9,759 bases of DNA from positions 1 through 9,759 of the forward strand of contig JAEWWD010000285.1 in the NCBI GenBank assembly GCA_023396535.1, written 5' to 3'. Below the pieces are notes generated by a model that ran no database searches, had not been told where the DNA came from, and saw only the letters and a program-made list of their open reading frames with translations. Position 1 is the first letter of the stretch, and every line of letters starts with the position of its first letter. This document shows, in pieces, positions 1-5,877 of the stretch. This DNA comes from Bacillota bacterium. Lineage in GTDB: Bacteria; Bacillota; Clostridia; Christensenellales; CAG-138. The position numbers and the translations under genes were made by a program.

Positions 1-32
1 GTGTGTGCCGGATCGCAGCGCAACACAGACAC

Positions 33-61
33 ATTATACTTGAGTGTATCCTTGAAGTCAA
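33..61 (-). promoter_or_regulatory. Sigma-A type promoter facing out of the left edge
   Basis: Read on the minus strand, TTGACT (56-61) is followed after exactly 17 bp by TATAAT (33-38). The -10 box is a perfect match and the -35 box matches 5 of 6. It lies about 220 bp downstream of the fliY stop and its hairpin. It should start a transcript near position 26 that runs off the left edge, so its gene is not visible. By analogy with Bacillota flagellar operons the target may be the next flagellar/chemotaxis genes (cheY, fliO/fliZ, fliP), but that is inference from gene order only. Confidence 0.75.
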
Positions 62-70
62 CCGAAATAT

Positions 71-111
71 GCCGTATTCGACATCGATATGATGTAACTT
101 TCCCATACGGC
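71..111. other. Nested inverted repeats upstream of the left-edge promoter
   Basis: GCCGTAT (71-77) and ATACGGC (105-111) form a 7-bp inverted repeat. Inside it, ACATC (81-85) and GATGT (91-95) form a second one around a 5-nt centre. The block ends 10 bp upstream of the -35 box of the outward-facing promoter, where an operator or activator site could sit. It could equally be chance. The rest of 112-238 shows no gene I can support. It contains an A8 run at 204-211 on the plus strand, which is T8 on the minus strand. Confidence 0.25.
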
Positions 112-238
112 GGCAATGTCATTACAGGTGGAAAAAAGCGCGTTTAGCTCGAAAAATGGCCGCTATTTGCCTGAAAATGCGTTTCGCAGGGAATGACTCG
201 AATAAAAAAAACGATGAAACTAAACAGGGATCGCAGCA

Positions 239-271
239 ATCGAAAAGGCCCTAACTTCGGGCCTTTTCGAT
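239..271 (-). terminator. Hairpin terminator after fliY
   Basis: A perfect 13-bp stem (239-251 with 259-271) closes a 7-nt loop (252-258). It begins 9 nt after the fliY stop codon. There is no U tract directly outside the stem. Instead TTTT lies inside the descending arm after a GGGCC core, so a shorter GGCCC/GGGCC stem with UUUU is possible, and a T8 run follows 27 nt further on (204-211). The stem is symmetrical and could act in both directions. Its position makes a terminator or 3'-end stabiliser likely, with termination strength unknown. Confidence 0.6.
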
Positions 272-280
272 CGCAAGAAA

Positions 281-1438
281 CTATATCATTTCAAACAGAT
301 TCTTTGTACGGGTGATACCTCCCTGCGAGCCGGAGACAATTTCCGTGACGCGCACGCCGTAATTGTCATCTATGACGACGACCTCGCCTCGCGCATACAG
401 ACGGCCGTTTACCAGCACATCAACCATTTCGCCGGCCAGCTTGTCCAGTACGATCACGGAGCCGTTTGTTAAAGCTAATATTTCCTTGATACTTTTTTTA
501 GCCATGCCCAGCTCTACAGTCACCTGCAGCGGTACATCCAGTATCAGGTTCAGGCTGTTGTCGTATTCCGAATTCCCGTGCGGCGGAGTTGCCGGCTCAT
601 CAAAAGATGGATACTGCATTGCCTTTACGCCGACCCGGCTAGTATCCTGCTGCGTACGGGGCGGAGCGGCGGGACGCTGGGGCGCGCTGACGTGTTGCGT
701 GGGCGGTGCGACGCGCGGCGCGACAGGCTCAGGCTTCGGAGCAGGCGGTGCGGGAGGCAGGGGAGGAGCGGCCTCGGAGGAAGACGCGTTCATATCGCTA
801 AGCAGCACGTTCGCCATTTTTTTTCCGAAATCAAAGGGCAGTATTTGCATGAGTTCGCTTTTCAATACGCCTTCGATTTCCATGGAGAAGTTGATTGCTA
901 TCGTAACGTCGTCGGCACAGGCCATGTCTACGATAGCCTCTTCTTCCAACACGATCGTTCTGGTGCGCGGAGGAGAGATATTGACCGGAACCATCAGTAT
1001 GGATGACAACGCCGTGGATGCGGACCCGACCATTTGATTCATGACTTCACTGATGGCGGATAGCTGCAGTTCGCCAATCTCAGTATCTGGTGCAACATTG
1101 CCGTCGCCTCCCATAAGGATATCCGTGATAATCACAACATCCTCGTTTTTCATCAGCAGGATATTATAGCCGTCCACGCCGGATATGTAGGAGACTTCAA
1201 CGGCTACATAGGGCTTTTGGTATTGCTCAAGATCCTGCATGCTACGTGCAACCCGTACGCGAGGGGTAGTGATGCTGACCTTCTTGCCCAACAGTGTGGA
1301 CAGCGTGGTAGCCGAAGTACCCATACAAATATTTCCGAGTTCACCCAAGGCATCCTGTTCCAATTCGCTGAGCACGTATTGGGTATCATCCATCATGCCC
1401 TGTAAGAAGCTTGATAAATCTGATGGGTTAGTCATCAT
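281..1438 (-). CDS. fliY: Flagellar motor switch phosphatase FliY (CheC-like + FliN)
   Basis: FliY is a C-ring protein of Bacillota that dephosphorylates CheY-P at the switch and supplies the FliN part of the rotor. From the start chosen here it has 385 residues. Residues about 20-215 are a CheC-like domain with two complete D/S-xxx-E-xx-N phosphatase motifs, D29/E33/N36 and S127/E131/N134. Residues about 218-300 are a proline/alanine-rich linker, and about 305-370 a SpoA/FliN domain, followed by a short tail. The ATG at 1438 is chosen because AAGGAGG (1445-1451) sits 6 nt before it; an adjacent ATG at 1435 is also possible, while the longer frame to 1477 lacks this support. It overlaps the end of fliM by 11 nt, implying coupled translation. 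Unusually, its N terminus lacks the LSQ-EID-LL type CheY-binding peptide that FliY carries in B. subtilis. Confidence 0.95.
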   Translation of the reverse strand: MMTNPSDLSSFLQGMMDDTQYVLSELEQDALGELGNICMGTSATTLSTLLGKKVSITTPRVRVARSMQDLEQYQKPYVAVEVSYISGVDGYNILLMKNEDVVIITDILMGGDGNVAPDTEIGELQLSAISEVMNQMVGSASTALSSILMVPVNISPPRTRTIVLEEEAIVDMACADDVTIAINFSMEIEGVLKSELMQILPFDFGKKMANVLLSDMNASSSEAAPPLPPAPPAPKPEPVAPRVAPPTQHVSAPQRPAAPPRTQQDTSRVGVKAMQYPSFDEPATPPHGNSEYDNSLNLILDVPLQVTVELGMAKKSIKEILALTNGSVIVLDKLAGEMVDVLVNGRLYARGEVVVIDDNYGVRVTEIVSGSQGGITRTKNLFEMI

Positions 1439-2432
1439 CAGATACCTCCTTGATAATATGTGATATCCTGATGGCAATCCGCCGTCCCTTGAGGCCCATA
1501 CTGCCCTTGAATTTGGGGATATGCTCTACCATTACGGTGATGGGCAAGCTGATCGGGTGTTCAACGCGGATCACGTCTCCCACCTGCAGGTTCAGTATAT
1601 CATTAATTGTAGCGGTCGTAGAGTCGAACAGTGCGCGAAGCGTGATGGGGGTAGCCGCAATGTGAGGGCTGAGGTGGACTTTATCGGATAACTGATCGTC
1701 ATGCTGCGCACTCGTGCGATCATTATACATAAGTGTGGTGGACAGTTTTTTCGCGATTGGCTGTATGGACAGGTGTGGAATGCACAGGTTGATAATGTCC
1801 GAAACGCTCCCAATCGTGACGCTGATCGTAACAATGACAATAGGTTCGGAGCTTACAACGATCTGCGCAAACTGCGGGCTTGTTTCCACTCGTTCAATGT
1901 TTGCCTGCATGGGCGCGACACGATCCCAGCTTTCGCTCATGATGGACAACATCTGGTTAGTGATGCGGGATAATATGCTGATTTCGATATCCGTAAAGGA
2001 CTTACCGGCGTCCTCGTCAAACGAAGCCGTTCCGCCGAGCAGACGGCTGACGATTTCGTAAGCGACGGAAGAGGAGATTTCATATAACGCGGAGCCTTTG
2101 AGCGGCGGCATGGAAACTATGGCCAGATACGCGGGCGAGGGCAGGGAATTGCTGAATTCCGCGAAACTCTGTTCCTCAATGGAAGTGACTTCCACATCGC
2201 ACTTTGTACGCAATGCGCCGGTAAGGAATGTTGCAAGTCGTCCCGCGTAATTTCCATAGATCAAATGGAGCATGCGAATTTGATCTTTGGTAAACTTATT
2301 GGCGGTACGAAAATCATAGACACGAACGGACAGCGGTTCCTCCGCTTCTCCTTCTGCGGAGGGAAGATCCGCTCCGGATGCTAATGCGAGCAGCAGCTCA
2401 TCGATTTCGCTTTGCGATAGTACGTCTGCCAA
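1428..2432 (-). CDS. fliM: Flagellar motor switch protein FliM
   Basis: FliM forms the middle ring of the rotor switch, binds CheY-P through its N-terminal peptide and links FliG to the FliN/FliY ring. The 334 residues are of normal family length. The CheY-binding peptide LSQSEIDELL is at residues 5-14, followed by an acidic linker, a CheC-like middle domain (about 40-235) and a C-terminal SpoA domain (about 255-325). The usual GGxG motif of the middle domain, which contacts FliG, reads GGTA here (133-136). The start is TTG (2432-2430), supported by GAGGG at 2439-2443 with a 6-nt spacer; no in-frame ATG explains the N-terminal motif better. The 3' end overlaps fliY by 11 nt. A 263-bp gap separates it from flbD, and an AT-rich stretch there may hold its own promoter. 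Confidence 0.96.
   Translation of the reverse strand: MADVLSQSEIDELLLALASGADLPSAEGEAEEPLSVRVYDFRTANKFTKDQIRMLHLIYGNYAGRLATFLTGALRTKCDVEVTSIEEQSFAEFSNSLPSPAYLAIVSMPPLKGSALYEISSSVAYEIVSRLLGGTASFDEDAGKSFTDIEISILSRITNQMLSIMSESWDRVAPMQANIERVETSPQFAQIVVSSEPIVIVTISVTIGSVSDIINLCIPHLSIQPIAKKLSTTLMYNDRTSAQHDDQLSDKVHLSPHIAATPITLRALFDSTTATINDILNLQVGDVIRVEHPISLPITVMVEHIPKFKGSMGLKGRRIAIRISHIIKEVSDDD
1445..1451 (-). promoter_or_regulatory. Ribosome binding site deciding the fliY start
   Basis: AAGGAGG on the minus strand lies inside the 3' end of fliM, 6 nt before the ATG at 1438 and 9 nt before the ATG at 1435. It argues against the longer reading that starts at 1477, because the site would then lie inside fliY itself. 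Confidence 0.8.
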
Positions 2433-2482
2433 AACAATCCCTCGTTTGATCCATGATGTCGAACTATATCATATGATCGACT

Positions 2483-2511
2483 ATTATGAATACTCTATCA
2501 TAAAATTACAG
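2483..2511 (-). promoter_or_regulatory. Possible weak promoter for fliM-fliY
   Basis: The AT-rich stretch 2461-2520 contains, on the minus strand, CATAAT (2483-2488) preceded after 17 bp by CTGTAA (2506-2511). The -10 box matches 5 of 6 and the -35 only 3 of 6. Transcription would begin roughly 45 nt before the fliM start. Two short dyads flank it: the 10-bp palindrome ATCATATGAT (2468-2477) and TTATGA/TCATAA (2484-2489/2498-2503). AT-rich DNA yields such matches easily, so this is a suggestion only. Confidence 0.3.
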
Positions 2512-2630
2512 AAATTTATAGACTGAATTATGGCCTGCGGAACAGGCGGCGCCAAGCATCGAATATCGGGTGACGTTCGTCCGGGATGTCTTTCTTAGCG
2601 CCATGTCGCCGTATTGCCAAAACACACGTG

Positions 2631-2659
2631 AAAAGTCCGCCGTAGCCATTTTCGGCGGA
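2631..2659 (-). terminator. Terminator-like hairpin after flbD
   Basis: On the minus strand TCCGCCG (2653-2659) pairs with CGGCGGA (2636-2642) over a 10-nt loop, and the stem is followed by C and then TTTT (2631-2634). It begins 36 nt after the flbD stop. The stem is GC-rich but short and the T run has only four bases, so it may be a weak or partial terminator. The remainder of the 2433-2695 interval holds a second small hairpin (2533-2537 with 2543-2547) without a T run and no convincing gene. Confidence 0.4.
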
Positions 2660-2695
2660 TATCCCACAATATGTGCGCAAACGCCATATGCAACG

Positions 2696-2911
2696 TCACT
2701 TATGCCCTGTGGTTTTATCCACGGGGCCCGGGCCAAATACGCGCCGTTTGTATGCGACAATCAAATCCGTAATCTGGTCGGCTGTTTCCGATACCACAAG
2801 CTTACGACCGGAAACCATGGAAACGATGGTATTGGGCGTTTCCTCCACGAATTCGATCAGGTCGCAGTTTACAAAAAATGGCTCTTTGTTCAATCGGCTT
2901 AATCTGATCAT
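2696..2911 (-). CDS. flbD: Flagellar protein FlbD (SwrD family)
   Basis: FlbD/SwrD is a small cytoplasmic protein encoded in Bacillota flagellar operons; in B. subtilis SwrD raises flagellar motor power for swarming. From this start it has 71 residues, typical for the family. It opens with MIRLSRLN, matching the family's conserved start, and the central part (VSGRKLVV) fits the family beta-rich core. The reading frame could begin four codons earlier at 2923, but GGAG at 2918-2921 lies 6 nt before the ATG at 2911, and family members begin at this methionine. It lies after flgE, its usual position. Downstream, fliL (or motA/motB/fliL) is expected but a 263-bp gap follows. After its TGA the same frame stays open for 55 more codons, to 2528, without family resemblance that I recognise. 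Confidence 0.9.
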   Translation of the reverse strand: MIRLSRLNKEPFFVNCDLIEFVEETPNTIVSMVSGRKLVVSETADQITDLIVAYKRRVFGPGPVDKTTGHK

Positions 2912-2917
2912 GTTGTT

Positions 2918-2921
2918 CTCC
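2918..2921 (-). promoter_or_regulatory. Ribosome binding site deciding the flbD start
   Basis: GGAG lies 6 nt before the ATG at 2911. The upstream ATG at 2923 is preceded only by a poor GAAG-like match, and its first G belongs to this site, so the shorter FlbD is preferred. Confidence 0.6.
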
Positions 2922-2936
2922 ATACTTCAACATGGG

Positions 2937-2965
2937 AGGGCGCCGATCCGCCTGGCTGGCGCCCT
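2937..2965 (-). other. GC-rich hairpin between flgE and flbD
   Basis: AGGGCGCC (2937-2944 on the plus strand) pairs with GGCGCCCT (2958-2965), an 8-bp perfect stem with a 13-nt loop. It lies in the 97-bp gap between the flgE stop and the flbD start. No T run follows on the minus strand, so it is unlikely to terminate by itself. It could protect the upstream mRNA, mark a processing site or damp flbD translation, since its base is about 26 nt from the start codon. Confidence 0.45.
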
Positions 2966-3008
2966 GCCCGGTACCGTACTGCACGTCAGGGGGAGGAGTA
3001 CGCTAAAA

Positions 3009-3827
3009 CTATCTCTTCAGGTTGACGAGCTCTTCAAGCATTGAATCCGTTGTGGTAATGATGCGGGAATTGGCCTGAAATCCCCTTTGTGTGACGATCA
3101 TATCCGTAAATTCGCTTGCAAGATCGACGTTTGACATTTCGAGCGTTCCGGGGTTGAGGGTGCCTGCCCCGTCGCTGCCGGGAACACTGTATTGGGCAGC
3201 GCCTGAGTTGACTGTACTGCGGTAGGCGCTTTGGCCAACCTTTTCAAGAGCATTTTCATTGGGGAATGTCGCAAGCGCTATGTACCCGATGGTAACCTTG
3301 TCGCCGTCGGTATCTATGCCCACAATTGCGCCGGTCTCGTCGATGGAAACGTCATAATAGCTAGGGTCTATGTGGATGTTCGACAACGTTGTCGACGTTG
3401 TGCCGCCCGTTACCGCGTAACCTTGTATAAACGCTCCGTTGGAGCTGACGAGGTTATCGTTGCCGTCGGTGTAGAAGTTGCCGGCGCGGGTATATGTATA
3501 TTGGCCATTGTTGGAAAGTACAAAGTAGCCGTCGCCCTCAATAGAAACATCCAGCGGCGCGCCCGTATATTGGCTGGCGCTGGCGGTATGCAGAACGTCT
3601 ATGGTGGCGATAGCCGCGCCGAGGCCTATCTGCTTGGGATTGGTGCCGCCCGACCCAGCAGTGCTGCCAGAAGCGGGGCTGATCGTCTGGCTGTAGATAT
3701 CGGAGAACACGACACGGCTGGCTTTATAGCCCGCTGTGTTGACGTTGGAAATGTTATTGCCAATTACATCCATACGGGTCTGGTGGTTACGAAGTCCGGT
3801 AATGCCGGAATAAAGAGAACGCATCAT
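3009..3827 (-). CDS. flgE: Flagellar hook protein FlgE (short Bacillota type)
   Basis: This is the extracellular hook subunit, exported by the flagellar type III system and assembled under the FlgD cap. It has 272 residues, close to the short hook protein of B. subtilis (long annotated FlgG) and far below the roughly 400 of enteric FlgE. The N terminus carries the rod/hook family signature (SLYSGITGLRNHQ, then GNNISNVNTAGYKAS, about residues 4-38). The C terminus carries the matching helix (VDLASEFTDMIVTQRGFQANSR) ending near NLKR. The middle is rich in Ser/Thr/Gly, as in surface-exposed filament proteins. GGAGG (3837-3841) is 9 nt before the ATG at 3827; a second ATG follows directly. By sequence alone FlgG or FlgF (rod) is possible, but its place between flgD and flbD favours hook protein. 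Confidence 0.88.
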   Translation of the reverse strand: MMRSLYSGITGLRNHQTRMDVIGNNISNVNTAGYKASRVVFSDIYSQTISPASGSTAGSGGTNPKQIGLGAAIATIDVLHTASASQYTGAPLDVSIEGDGYFVLSNNGQYTYTRAGNFYTDGNDNLVSSNGAFIQGYAVTGGTTSTTLSNIHIDPSYYDVSIDETGAIVGIDTDGDKVTIGYIALATFPNENALEKVGQSAYRSTVNSGAAQYSVPGSDGAGTLNPGTLEMSNVDLASEFTDMIVTQRGFQANSRIITTTDSMLEELVNLKR

Positions 3828-3850
3828 AGTCGTTTACCTCCGATATTGTT

Positions 3851-4450
3851 TCAGGATATTTCAGTGATGCTGGAAACGGGGATTTCATGATCGTCAACGA
3901 GCGCGTATACTACCCCGTCGCGGGAGAACAGCTTGGATACGGTGCCCGTTATGGTTTCTTCATTCAGAAGGGCCGATATGGTCTTGCCCAGAAGACCGGT
4001 TGAGTTGGTAACCGTATCGGTTACTGTCTGGGTCTCTTCCACATTGGCGATGCCGACGAGATCGCTGAGCTGATACTGATTGTCCCCGATCACGAGATAG
4101 TCGATGCCGTTTTGCTTGATTATGCCGTCAACCTTGCCGTATATCAGTTTCTGTTCTCCCGATTCGCTGTCGGTGCTGTTGACAAATACGTACTTGCCCA
4201 CCAGGCTGTAGAGCTGTGTCTGCGTCATGGTGTCGTTCAGGGACTGAAGCTCCTCAAGCATGGAGAATTGCGCGAGCTGGGAGATATATTCGGTATCGCT
4301 CGCGGGGTTAAGCGGGTCCTGATTAGCCATCTGCTCGATGAGCAGCTGTAAAAACGCGTCTTTGTCGAGTGTTTGGTTTGCTACGCGCTGGCTGTTCTGG
4401 TAATCCTCCAGGGTGCGCGTGCTTCCGGTAACGGATTGCGTGGTGGCCAT
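3851..4450 (-). CDS. flgD: Flagellar hook assembly/cap protein FlgD
   Basis: FlgD caps the growing hook and directs polymerisation of FlgE, being later replaced by hook-filament junction proteins. It has 199 residues. The conserved N-terminal region is clear: LDKDAFLQLLIEQMANQDP followed by the N/D-T-E-Y-I-S-QLAQFSMLEE stretch (about residues 28-70). The rest is a less conserved beta-rich region with two similar segments, around residues 100-135 and 150-199, each with the DYLV/VYALVDD type pattern of FlgD C-terminal Tudor/FnIII folds. AAGGAG lies 6 nt before the ATG and partly overlaps the fliK stop; only 12 nt separate the genes, and 23 nt separate it from flgE. Confidence 0.95.
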   Translation of the reverse strand: MATTQSVTGSTRTLEDYQNSQRVANQTLDKDAFLQLLIEQMANQDPLNPASDTEYISQLAQFSMLEELQSLNDTMTQTQLYSLVGKYVFVNSTDSESGEQKLIYGKVDGIIKQNGIDYLVIGDNQYQLSDLVGIANVEETQTVTDTVTNSTGLLGKTISALLNEETITGTVSKLFSRDGVVYALVDDHEIPVSSITEIS

Positions 4451-4462
4451 AAGCCTCTCCTT

Positions 4463-5860
4463 TCAAGCCTGAAACTCGATGGAACTGCCTTGTATCAGCA
4501 ACTGCTGCGAATCCGTCAGGGCAGGAATTGCACCGTAGGGTTCTGTTCCATTGAGCGTATATGTTCGCCGGTTCTTGGAAGAAGATCCCGGATACTGTCC
4601 GCTGTTTCCCTGACGGGCATCGGTCAGGAAAGCCGCGGTATCGTAAGAGACGTCGATTTGCGTAACCGGTATCCCTTTATCCTTGAGTGAATCGGATAGC
4701 GTGTTCAGTTCGCTGCGGATCAGCCCGCTCACAGAGGAGTCCGCGGCTTTGATCTGTGCGCGCAGGCCGTCGCTGTCCATGATCAGCTTGATGCTGAGCT
4801 TGCCAAGGTGCTCTGGTTTGAGAGATATGGTGAATTCCTGCGCGTCTTCAGCAAATCGTGCCGATATGCTTTGCACGATCCGGGAGATGTTATCGGCCAT
4901 ATCCGTTTCTTTGACGAAGGTGGCGGAAGAAACCGTCTGTTCCATCTCCATCGTGAGCGCAGGGCTCTTCTCCGCCGCCACGAATGGCACGAAGTGCTGC
5001 GCGTTTTTCGATTGAGCGGAGCGGGGCATGACTTCCATCTTTGCCTGCTTGCCATCGTCACTGCTGTTAGCTGCGGCATCCTTGTTCAGTTGACGCAGCG
5101 CGCCCTGCAAGGCAGCCATGGCGTTGTCCATCGGTTGGGTATCCGTCGTTTGGGTACCCGTCGTTTGGGTACCCGTCGTCTGGGTATTGGCTGTTGCCGT
5201 TGACTGTTCGGTATTGCCGGTATTCTCCAAGGAGCAAAGATACTCATGGATAAGGTCTCTTAAACGAGCCTGCATCGTCTTGGACGAGATTTCTTCGAGC
5301 ATCCCTGCTTCATCGTATACAGCATCCGTGCTGTTTTCGTCCGTATCAAGGGAGGCGTTTTGCTGCTGGGCTACCGCTTGTTCATAGGCGCTTGTCAGCA
5401 GTTGTTCCGCTTGCCGCATGGCCTCATCCGCGGGTTGGCCTTCCCTGAGCAATCCTTCGAGAATGTCTGCAATACCCGCCGACAGAGCCCGCACGCCTTC
5501 GCTAAGCTCGTTTGTCTCCGGGTCTGAACCGGATGTGGTAACCGTGTCGATCAAGGCCTGTACTTGCGCCGATTGATCCGTTTCGGCGGCGTCCTGCGCA
5601 CTATCGGCGTACTGTGTTTGCCCGGCACAGGACAAAACGAATCCAAGGCCGGTAGTTTCCACAGCCTGTTCGCTTGCCTGGTCGTCCTCGTCTTTCACCT
5701 TCGTCTGTTCGGAGGTGGTCAAGTCCGTCAAAGCGTCATTTTTCAGTTTTTTGAAATCCAGAGTTGAGGATTTGACACTCGCATTTTTGGAAGAAGGGGA
5801 AAGGGAGAGGAACGATTCAGCGGCAAATTTGCTTTGTACCGCTTGAAAAATAGAAATCAC
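4463..5860 (-). CDS. fliK: Flagellar hook-length control protein FliK
   Basis: FliK is the secreted ruler that measures hook length and, through its C-terminal domain, switches the export gate (FlhB) from hook to filament substrates. It has 465 residues. The first 320 or so are low-complexity, rich in Gln, Thr, Ser and acidic residues, as expected for the ruler part. They include a short Thr/Gln repeat at about 226-240 that is encoded by a 15-bp tandem repeat. The conserved C-terminal Flg_hook domain is at about 325-410, with LKPEHLGKLSIKL (347-359) and a typical GIPVTQIDVSYD end. The start is GTG at 5860. GAGG overlaps this start codon rather than preceding it at normal spacing, and no better in-frame start is visible, so the exact start is uncertain. 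It lies 17 nt after the ylxF-like gene. Confidence 0.93.
   Translation of the reverse strand: MISIFQAVQSKFAAESFLSLSPSSKNASVKSSTLDFKKLKNDALTDLTTSEQTKVKDEDDQASEQAVETTGLGFVLSCAGQTQYADSAQDAAETDQSAQVQALIDTVTTSGSDPETNELSEGVRALSAGIADILEGLLREGQPADEAMRQAEQLLTSAYEQAVAQQQNASLDTDENSTDAVYDEAGMLEEISSKTMQARLRDLIHEYLCSLENTGNTEQSTATANTQTTGTQTTGTQTTDTQPMDNAMAALQGALRQLNKDAAANSSDDGKQAKMEVMPRSAQSKNAQHFVPFVAAEKSPALTMEMEQTVSSATFVKETDMADNISRIVQSISARFAEDAQEFTISLKPEHLGKLSIKLIMDSDGLRAQIKAADSSVSGLIRSELNTLSDSLKDKGIPVTQIDVSYDTAAFLTDARQGNSGQYPGSSSKNRRTYTLNGTEPYGAIPALTDSQQLLIQGSSIEFQA
5135..5187. repeat. 15-bp tandem repeat within fliK
   Basis: Three consecutive 15-bp units (5135-5149, 5150-5164, 5165-5179) and a partial fourth share the pattern TTGGGTAYCCGTCGT on the plus strand. 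The second and third are identical and the first differs by one base. The unit is in frame, so it adds or removes five residues (TQTTG/TQTTD) at a time in the low-complexity ruler region of FliK. Confidence 0.85.
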
Positions 5861-5877
5861 CTCACAATCATATTCTC

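Noticed and set aside
204..211. T8 run (minus strand) as a classical intrinsic terminator
   Set aside because: No stable hairpin lies directly before it; the strong hairpin ends 27 nt earlier, so the two do not form a standard terminator.
363..1037. Long plus-strand frame of 224 codons antisense to fliY
   Set aside because: It mirrors fliY, whose domains are all present on the minus strand; its Gly/Ala-rich part is the complement of the proline-rich linker.
2528..2620. 30-codon peptide starting at a TTG in the gap
   Set aside because: No ribosome binding site at usable distance and no family match; too short to support.
2506..2760. 84-codon minus-strand frame in the flbD-fliM gap
   Set aside because: It begins with TTG inside flbD, has no ribosome binding site, overlaps flbD by 65 nt and its translation resembles no family I know, including MotA, MotB and FliL.
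2570..2902. 110-codon plus-strand frame across the gap and flbD
   Set aside because: It is antisense to nearly all of flbD, lacks a ribosome binding site and has no recognisable motif; the open frame is explained by base composition.
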